In this document: in pieces, positions 63,201 to 64,000 of the stretch | Layout of the letters: every line of letters begins with the position of its first letter | Numbering within the stretch: position 1 is the stretch's first letter | Assembly (NCBI RefSeq): GCF_030269925.1 | Contig: NC_085119.1 | Span: forward strand, 10,329,001-10,393,000 | Direction of reading: 5' to 3' | Source of the DNA: Bombyx mori | Taxonomy: Eukaryota > Arthropoda > Insecta > Lepidoptera > Bombycidae | Length of the DNA: 64,000 nt | Translations under genes and position numbers: made by a program | Notes under the pieces: model-generated | The model's input: the letters and a program-made list of their open reading frames with translations, nothing else | The model's database searches: none | What the model was told of the DNA's origin: nothing

Positions 63201-64000
63201 GAGTAAATTAACTCCCAGACACAGCCCATTGAGTTTCTCGCCGGATCTTCTCAGTGGGTCGCGTTTCCGATCCGGTGGTAGATTCTGCGAAGCACGGCTC
63301 TAGCTAGGGTTCGTGTAGCATCGTCGTCAGGTTTGAGCCCCGTGAGCTCACCTACAAACGTTAGGGTTACGCTGAAATAGCCTCTCAAGGCTCTCAGCTT
63401 AGATAGGAAAAAAAAAAAAAGCGCTAAACTGACGCCGCGCTATGACGCCGAGATGTGTTGTACTAATATAGTAACATACCGTCAAAAGAACATGTCTCAA
63501 TGTGGGTGGGCCACGTTGTTGATGTATATGGGTCCCCATAATAATTGAATATCAATTTTGCTGCGAGCTCGTCCATTTATTTAAGCATTAAAAAAGCTGA
63601 TTAATAAAGTTTAGTTTGCTAAATATAAGTGTGGTTAGTGTGAGTTTTGTAACGTTCTCGATAGCGTAAAAGTTAACCCAGTTTGTTATGCAGTTGGCCC
63701 TAGCGGCAAACGTAGGCAAACGATCCCATTTCATACAAATATGAGCTAACTTTTACGCTATCGAGAACGTTAAAAAACTCGCACTAAGCAAGCACACTGA
63801 ATACTATTTCAGGAATGTTCAAGCTATGACTGATATAAAAACCGAAATAGGCTACGCTCGTGCTTGGGTTCGTTTGTCGCTTGAGAAGAAGCTCCTCTCG
63901 AAACATCTCCGTGAATTATTAGCCGATACCACACTATTGCGCTCTCAATACAAAAGAACCGCTTTTCTGCGCTGCGAAGAGGAAAGGGAACAATTTTTAT
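42149..64000 (+). CDS. DENND5-type Rab GEF (Rab6-interacting protein 1 like), 3' end outside window
   Basis: Seventeen coding exons join without phase conflict: 42149-42248, 42333-42442, 43278-43448, 43601-43836, 44834-44978, 49129-49273, 50219-50353, 52012-52196, 52283-52382, 54288-54437, 55032-55213, 55474-55685, 56257-56451, 59393-59549, 61028-61295, 62486-62681, 63813-64000. The ~958 residues follow vertebrate DENND5A/B from [11 protein letters not shown] through uDENN (~10-205), cDENN (~206-410), a basic linker (~410-490), dDENN (~490-720) and the start of RUN1 (~740 onward). Known family role: a DENN-domain exchange factor for Rab39 and a Rab6 effector on Golgi and endosomal membranes. 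PLAT and RUN2 should follow outside the window. Exon 13 is the least conserved part. Start choice: the only upstream Met in frame with the conserved block. Confidence 0.93.
42333..42442 (+). CDS. DENND5 exon 2 (uDENN)
   Basis: After ATAG|, ending TGTATG|GTAAGT. It encodes the conserved [20 protein letters not shown] region. Intron 1 is only 84 bp. Confidence 0.92.
42578..42618. repeat. Perfect 41-nt palindrome in DENND5 intron 2
   Basis: Two 20-nt arms (42578-42597, 42599-42618) are exact reverse complements around a single central C. The left arm reads AGTCACTGCAGAGCTAATAA. Confidence 0.97.
42750..43010 (-). mobile_element. Decayed Bm1 fragment followed by LINE tail fragment
   Basis: TGAGACCACAACATACCTGG and TACTGGAGCCTATAGACATC are Bm1 remnants (42755-42860). 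ATTTTTATTGCCATTATAGG, CCACTTGATTGTAAGTAGTC and GCTCAGAGGCATCAACAATG are the reverse of the 986-codon LINE tail (about 42895-43010). Confidence 0.6.
43065..43262 (-). mobile_element. Bm1 SINE 5' part, decayed
   Basis: CCGCCAGTAATTAC, a GCCAGTTTAATTTTTACTAT stretch and TCTTAGACCACAACAACTTC correspond to the middle and the tRNA-like head of Bm1 in reverse. It ends 15 bp before the exon 3 acceptor of DENND5. Confidence 0.6.
43278..43448 (+). CDS. DENND5 exon 3 (uDENN)
   Basis: 57 codons, phase 0 at both ends, after TCATTTTAG|. It encodes [20 protein letters not shown] and [11 protein letters not shown], matching the vertebrate block almost position for position. Confidence 0.92.
43601..43836 (+). 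CDS. DENND5 exon 4 (uDENN end)
   Basis: After TTTATTTCAG|, ending TTCAG|GTAAGG in phase 2. It includes a variable Ser/Arg-rich linker ([16 protein letters not shown]) and the conserved [20 protein letters not shown]. Confidence 0.9.
44072..44497 (-). mobile_element. Bm1 SINE, full length, in DENND5 intron 4
   Basis: It runs from the T-run and ATTGCTTAGATGGGTGGACC through the complete body to the tRNA-like head in reverse (GGGATTCGAACACCGGTGCA, GTTATGCCACGACGACTAC). It is antisense to the host gene. A short internal deletion removes part of the GGTACCTACCCGCG segment. Confidence 0.95.
44834..44978 (+). CDS. DENND5 exon 5 (cDENN start)
   Basis: After TATCTTTTAG|, ending CCAGTT|GTAAGC in phase 0. 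It encodes [20 protein letters not shown], a diagnostic DENND5 segment. Confidence 0.92.
45155..45444 (-). mobile_element. Helitron, non-autonomous, intron 5
   Basis: On the minus strand it starts TCTATATATATAAAAATTAA and ends CGGGTCAGCTA. A second copy with intact ends is at 61329-61580. Shared interior blocks are CTCGAGAACGGCTGGACCGA and CGTCGGACGGATTCC. Confidence 0.8.
45523..48739 (+). mobile_element. Non-LTR retrotransposon with intact single ORF, in DENND5 intron 5
   Basis: A 986-codon endonuclease-reverse transcriptase ORF, a short 3' UTR and an A-tail (48721-48739) lie in the sense direction of the host gene. No ORF1 is present, so it is either a single-ORF family or truncated near the ORF2 start. 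The 5' edge at about 45523 rests on an imperfect match between GTAAATATTTAATA before it and GTACATATATTTAATA after the A-tail. It is the best-preserved member of a family leaving at least nine fragments in this window. The clade (CR1, Rex1 or Jockey group) is unresolved. Confidence 0.9.
45713..48673 (+). CDS. LINE endonuclease / reverse transcriptase polyprotein
   Basis: 986 residues, no internal stop. The endonuclease domain spans ~18-235: FLTETQ near 50, [10 protein letters not shown] near 155 with the catalytic Asp and Asn, and GSSDHC near 228 with the catalytic His. The reverse transcriptase spans ~480-760: the NYRPIAITS box, [13 protein letters not shown] with the first Asp, [10 protein letters not shown], and CYADDS with the paired Asp near 691-694. 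The C-terminal region to VHERR has no zinc knuckle. All catalytic signatures are present, so the protein may be active. The many overlapping short frames on both strands are shadows. Confidence 0.92.
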   Translation: MKVDKRKRVFSADPHSTFNVDFSNVRGLHSNLDAVHHHLETAQPALFFLTETQISAPDDTSYLGYPGYALEHTFLRKAGVCVFIREDVCCRRLRGLEQRDLSLLWLRVDYGGCTRVYACLYRSHSSDAGSALFEHVQEGADRVLEQYPSAEVVVLGDFNAHHQEWLGSRTTDLPGRAAYDFALSYGLSQLVTQPTRVPDIEGHEPSLLDLLLTTHPAGYSVVVDAPLGSSDHCLIRAAIPLSRPSRRTTTGFRRVWRYRSADWDGMREFYASYPWGRLCFSSDDPDVCADRLKDVVLQGMELFIPSSEVPVGGRSKPWYNKASRDAARLKRSAYVAFNVARRCRDPDISEKRRKFNAASRSYKRAIAKAKSEHVARIGERLNSYPSGSRAFWSLAKAAEGNFCRSSLPPLRKSNDSLAHSAKEKADLLVKLFASYSTLDDGGATPPNISWCDSSMPEIRITQRAVRQELRLLDVHKSSGPDCIPAVVLKTCAPELTPALTRLYRLSYNTNRVPSSWKTAHVHPIPKKGDRSDPSNYRPIAITSLLSKVMERIINIQLLKYLEDRQLISDRQYGFRHGRSAGDLLVYLTHKWAEALESKGEALAVSLDIAKAFDRVWHRALLSKLPAYGIPEGLCKWIASFLDGRSIAVVVDGCCSDTMTINAGVPQGSVLSPTLFILHINDMLSIDGMHCYADDSTGDARYIGHQSLSRSVVHERRLKLVSEVENSLGRVSKWGELNSVQFNPLKTQVCAFTAKKDPFVMAPEFQGVSLQLSASIGILGVDISSDVQFRSHLEGKAKLASKMLGVLNRAKRYFTPGQRLALYKAQVRPRVEYCSHLWAGAPKYQLLPFDSIQKRAVRMVDSPALADRLEPLGLRRDFGSLCVLYRMVHGECSEELFEMIPSSPFYHRTSRLRSRVHPYYLEPLRSSTVRFQRSFLPRTIRLWNELPSTVFSERYDMSFFKRGLRRVLYGRQRLGSAPGIADVHERR
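48815..48890 (-). mobile_element. tRNA-derived SINE head
   Basis: The minus strand reads TGGTGTAGTGGTAAGTGAC (A-box-like) and GCGGGTTCGAATCCCGC (a perfect T-arm containing the B box). The acceptor and anticodon stems do not pair, so this is a SINE-type head rather than a working tRNA gene. Its body and tail were not identified. Confidence 0.65.
49129..49273 (+). CDS. DENND5 exon 6 (cDENN)
   Basis: After ATTTCCAG|, ending TCAACTG|GTAAGC. It encodes [18 protein letters not shown] and [15 protein letters not shown], the hydrophobic cDENN core. Confidence 0.92.
49509..49726 (-). mobile_element. Bm1 SINE, 5'-truncated, with internal deletion
   Basis: GTGTGGACGAGCTCACAGCC, CCACCCACCTTGAGATATGA, AGCCCCACCCTTCAAACCG and GAGGTCCTACCACCAGTAA; part of the GTTAAGTGGTTACTGGAGCC region is deleted. 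Confidence 0.9.
49733..49766 (+). mobile_element. LINE fragment split by the adjacent retroposon
   Basis: TACGACATGTCATTCTTCAA followed by ACGAGACTTG matches the LINE ORF near 48572 (GACATGTCCTTCTTCAAACG). It served as the target for the insertion at 49768. Confidence 0.7.
49768..50083 (+). mobile_element. Poly(A) retroposon, type II family, with 11-bp target duplication
   Basis: ACTTGAAATGA occurs at 49757-49767 and again at 50084-50094, directly after the A-run. The interior holds CCCGCTGAGTTTCTCGCCGG, ATCTTCTCAGCGGGTCGCG, CCCACCCCTCCTGGCTGAGC and GGGCCACCAGTAAT, the reverse of the copies at 24911 and 53191. Confidence 0.92.
50219..50353 (+). CDS. DENND5 exon 7 (cDENN)
   Basis: After CTCGTTTTCAG|, ending GTCATGG|GTAAAA. 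It encodes [20 protein letters not shown] and [12 protein letters not shown], among the most conserved cDENN stretches. Confidence 0.93.
50360..50706 (+). mobile_element. Helitron, non-autonomous, six bases inside intron 7
   Basis: Starts A|TCTATACATATAAATAAAAT and ends GGACGGGTCGCTAG|T, the A/T target and TC...CTAG ends of Helitrons. CCGAAGCGAAGCGAGGACGG before the end is a weak 3' hairpin region. Confidence 0.85.
50921..51372 (+). mobile_element. Helitron, non-autonomous, intron 7
   Basis: Starts A|TCTATACTAATATCATAAAA, includes GGCACTACCGAAAC and TTTCACTGTTTGGAAGCTAC. It ends in a hairpin of GACCCG pairing with CGGGTC, then GCTAG|T. Both ends and the A/T target agree with Helitron rules. 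Confidence 0.9.
52012..52196 (+). CDS. DENND5 exon 8 (cDENN end)
   Basis: After CGTACATAG|, ending TATCAG|GTTAGA. It encodes [29 protein letters not shown] and the helix leading to LNHLMDKYQ. It is followed by an intron of only 86 bp. Confidence 0.92.
52283..52382 (+). CDS. DENND5 exon 9 (linker)
   Basis: After TTAGATTCAG|, ending CCATCAG|GTAAGG. It is a polar linker, [20 protein letters not shown] and MNDNMSSSC, with little family conservation. The call rests on splice sites and exact phase. Confidence 0.85.
52497..52928 (-). mobile_element. Poly(A) retroposon, type I family, with 10-bp target duplication
   Basis: CCAATTTTAC occurs at 52487-52496 and 52929-52938. The interior begins with a T-run, CCTACCTAAGCTGATAGCCC, then GTGAGCTCACGGGGCTCAAA, CGACCCACTGAGAAGATCCG, TTCGTCGCAAGCGACGGGTT and GGATCGGGAATGTAGTTACC. 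Related copies are at 53539, 59789 and 63046. Confidence 0.93.
53191..53518 (-). mobile_element. Poly(A) retroposon, type II family, with target duplication
   Basis: CATTGGTATTACT lies before the T-run (about 53178-53190) and after the right end (about 53522-53534). The interior has TTACTGGTGGCCC, AGGAAGGGTGGGATTAGCTA, GCTGAGAAGATCCGGCGAGA and CCTAGTGTTAGAGCTAAAGG. Confidence 0.9.
53539..53855 (-). mobile_element. Poly(A) retroposon, type I family, 5'-truncated
   Basis: A T-run, CCTACCTAAGCTGATAGCCT, then the same body as 52497-52928, ending at ATCTGAGATGACGTG. TATTACTGC flanks both sides, so it inserted into the right target duplication of the element at 53191-53518 and is the younger of the two. 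Confidence 0.9.
54288..54437 (+). CDS. DENND5 exon 10 (basic linker, dDENN approach)
   Basis: After TTGTTTAG|, ending [30 protein letters not shown] is followed by a proline-rich basic run ([20 protein letters not shown]) and IADIVKRTG, the last matching vertebrate LVKRTG. GC content is far above the flanking introns. Confidence 0.9.
54585..54895. repeat. Dispersed repeat, copy 2, in DENND5 intron 10
   Basis: It matches 39950-40374: AAAAATGATAATATGAAATG, TTTTTCAGTGGACTTTTTG, CAGCGGCTTTGTTTCATTTT, CAGTTAATAAACCACCGTTA and CGCGTTCCTGCTAAAAAGTC. Confidence 0.8.
55032..55213 (+). CDS. DENND5 exon 11 (dDENN)
   Basis: After TTTTTTAAG|, ending GATCAG|GTGAGT. It encodes an acidic stretch ([15 protein letters not shown]), then [20 protein letters not shown], aligned with the vertebrate IREVFANRFTQMF block. 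Confidence 0.92.
55474..55685 (+). CDS. DENND5 exon 12 (dDENN)
   Basis: After CATGTTTTAG|, ending ATCGTCAG|GTATGT in phase 2. It encodes [20 protein letters not shown] and [16 protein letters not shown], nearly identical to the vertebrate segment. Confidence 0.94.
56257..56451 (+). CDS. DENND5 exon 13 (GC-rich, Ala/Gly-rich)
   Basis: After GTTTGGTGCAG|, ending GACCTCAG|GTGCCT in phase 2. It is very GC-rich and encodes a Gly/Ala-rich run, then [20 protein letters not shown], which resembles the place of vertebrate YEPGFFPKLQSDVL. The phases fit exactly between exons 12 and 14, the main support. The central low-complexity part is not conserved. Confidence 0.75.
56452..59392 (+). other. DENND5 intron 13
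   Basis: About 2.9 kb of AT-rich sequence with no recognised transposon and no further exon. The 103-codon frame at 58281-58592 shows no domain and is taken as chance. Confidence 0.6.
59393..59549 (+). CDS. DENND5 exon 14
   Basis: After TGATCTTCCAG|, ending CTTAAG|GTATGA in phase 0. It encodes [20 protein letters not shown] and [18 protein letters not shown], the latter equivalent to vertebrate SPSVIAQTNWKFVEGLLK, just before the RUN1 domain. Confidence 0.9.
59590..59788 (+). mobile_element. Bm1 SINE, decayed
   Basis: CGCGAAACAGTAACGCGTTC, a CGTGTCTGAAAGCGGGTGAC stretch and GGCATTCACGTTGTGATGTT. Confidence 0.6.
59789..60225 (-). mobile_element. Poly(A) retroposon, type I family, diverged
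   Basis: A T-run, CCTATCTATTCTAGTAACCT, GGGCTCAAATTGGGAATGTT, ACCCACTGAGAAGATCCGGC, GAGCCCTTCGTCGCAAGCAA and ACCGGCGGCCACGACAAGAG. It is more diverged than the copies at 52497 and 53539. A short ATAAC flanks both ends. Confidence 0.85.
60266..60282. repeat. Homopolymer run of 17 C
   Basis: An uninterrupted C run, prone to length error in assembly. Confidence 0.9.
60400..60505 (+). mobile_element. 3' tail fragment of the 986-codon LINE family
   Basis: TCTCTGCATTGCTGAAGTCC, ATGGGCGACGATAAC, CCATCAGGTGAGCCGTATAA and CCTAAAAGAGCAATAG. Confidence 0.75.
61028..61295 (+). CDS. DENND5 exon 15 (RUN1 domain)
   Basis: After ATTTTGACAG|, ending ACACCAG|GTAAGC. It encodes [33 protein letters not shown] and [20 protein letters not shown], the RUN1 core, strongly matching vertebrate DENND5. 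In the family RUN1 binds Rab6. Confidence 0.94.
61329..61580 (-). mobile_element. Helitron, non-autonomous, intron 15
   Basis: Minus strand: A|TCTATATATATAAAAATGAA at the start and CCGGGTCAGCTAG|T at the end. It is a sister copy of 45155-45444. Confidence 0.88.
61655..61737 (+). mobile_element. Bm1 SINE fragment
   Basis: TTACTGGTGATAGGGCTTCT, GTAGGTACCACCACCCTGCC and TTTCTGCCGTGAAGCAGTAA. Confidence 0.85.
62139..62345 (+). mobile_element. Helitron-like element, intron 15
   Basis: Begins A|TCTACAATCTACTATC and ends with a GCCCG...CGGGC hairpin, then GAGTACGGCTAA|T. The CTAA end fits the CTRR rule. Confidence 0.75.
62486..62681 (+). CDS. DENND5 exon 16 (Ser/Arg-rich loop)
   Basis: After TTTTTTGTTCAG|, ending GATATGAG|GTCAGC. 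It encodes a disordered [20 protein letters not shown] run and [11 protein letters not shown], joining to the next exon like vertebrate ISLIQDMRH. The serines are possible phosphorylation sites. Confidence 0.88.
62750..63000 (+). mobile_element. Bm1 SINE, left part of an interrupted copy
   Basis: Head CGCGGCCTAAAGG, B box CCGGTGTTCGAATCC, middle TGACTTCCACGGTGAAGGAA and body ATGCGTTTCGGTTTGAAGAG. The body appears to continue at 63485 after nested insertions. Confidence 0.85.
63046..63420 (+). mobile_element. Poly(A) retroposon, type I family, with 8-bp target duplication
   Basis: GCGCTAAA lies at 63038-63045 and 63421-63428. The interior holds TTCCCGATCCTGCGGACAGA, CGTCGCTTGCGACGAAGGGC, GAGCCCCGTGAGCTCACCTA and an A-run, the reverse of 52497-52928. 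Confidence 0.93.
63485..63600 (+). mobile_element. Bm1 SINE, right part of an interrupted copy
   Basis: ACATGTCTCAATGTGGGTGG, GTTGTTGATGTATATGGGTC, TGCGAGCTCGTCCATTTATT and AAGCATTAAAAAAGC. Confidence 0.75.
63628..63802. mobile_element. MITE-like element with long terminal inverted repeats
   Basis: TAACGTTCTCGATAGCGTAA and AAGTTA (from about 63649) recur in exact reverse complement ending about 63774. With mismatches the arms extend outward to AGTGTG on each side. The ~45-bp arms enclose about 85 bp with no coding capacity. The right arm ends about 10 bp before the exon 17 acceptor. Confidence 0.85.
63813..64000 (+). CDS. DENND5 exon 17 (RUN1 continued), cut by window end
   Basis: After ATACTATTTCAG|, open to the window edge. 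It encodes [35 protein letters not shown] and [16 protein letters not shown], matching vertebrate DENND5 nearly residue for residue. Confidence 0.94.

Overview
The window is AT-rich nuclear DNA from a lepidopteran, most probably the silkworm Bombyx mori or a close relative. Evidence: about twenty copies of the tRNA-derived SINE Bm1, several non-LTR retrotransposons, Helitrons with the lepidopteran TCTATACTAATAT / CTAG ends, spliceosomal introns, and two genes whose products align with metazoan Egghead and DENND5. No bacterial operon structure is present. All homology statements come from recall and reading by eye, not from a database search.

Layout. 1 to about 4.2 kb: a CR1-like LINE on the minus strand with open ORF1 and ORF2, cut by the window start. 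About 4.2-37.6 kb: gene-poor and repeat-rich. It holds a 172-bp tandem array (8965-9803), a miniature LTR element with identical 183-bp LTRs (13223-13986), Bm1 copies, 5'-truncated LINEs (17592-18006, 29680-30463, 30660-32767), and a decayed mariner-type transposase fragment (33300-33541). Three weak hints of host exons lie here (plus 17114-17174, minus 20154-20500, minus 27572-27941); none could be assigned to a known gene.

37.6-39.1 kb: a complete egghead (egh) gene on the minus strand, two coding exons, 458 residues, the beta-1,4-mannosyltransferase of arthropod glycosphingolipid synthesis, probably with a 5' UTR intron ending one base before the start codon. About 40.0-41.3 kb: a dispersed repeat, a hAT element with a perfect 8-bp target duplication, and a solo-LTR-like sequence.

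42.1-64.0 kb: a DENND5-type (Rab6-interacting protein 1 like) Rab guanine-exchange factor on the plus strand. Seventeen coding exons join without any phase conflict, giving about 958 residues and covering the uDENN, cDENN and dDENN modules and the first RUN domain; the PLAT and second RUN domains should lie beyond the window. Its introns hold most of the transposons of the second half: a LINE with a 986-codon open ORF in intron 5, Helitrons in introns 5, 7 and 15, Bm1 copies in many introns, seven poly(A) retroposons with clear target duplications in several cases, and a terminal-inverted-repeat element abutting the last 3' splice site. egh and DENND5 are divergently transcribed about 3.1 kb apart; the sequence shows no functional link between them. 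The most notable non-genic finds are the miniature LTR element with recognisable primer-binding site and polypurine tract, transposons lying within a few bases of DENND5 splice sites, a perfect 41-nt palindrome in intron 2, and the tandem array whose unit carries an internal inverted repeat.
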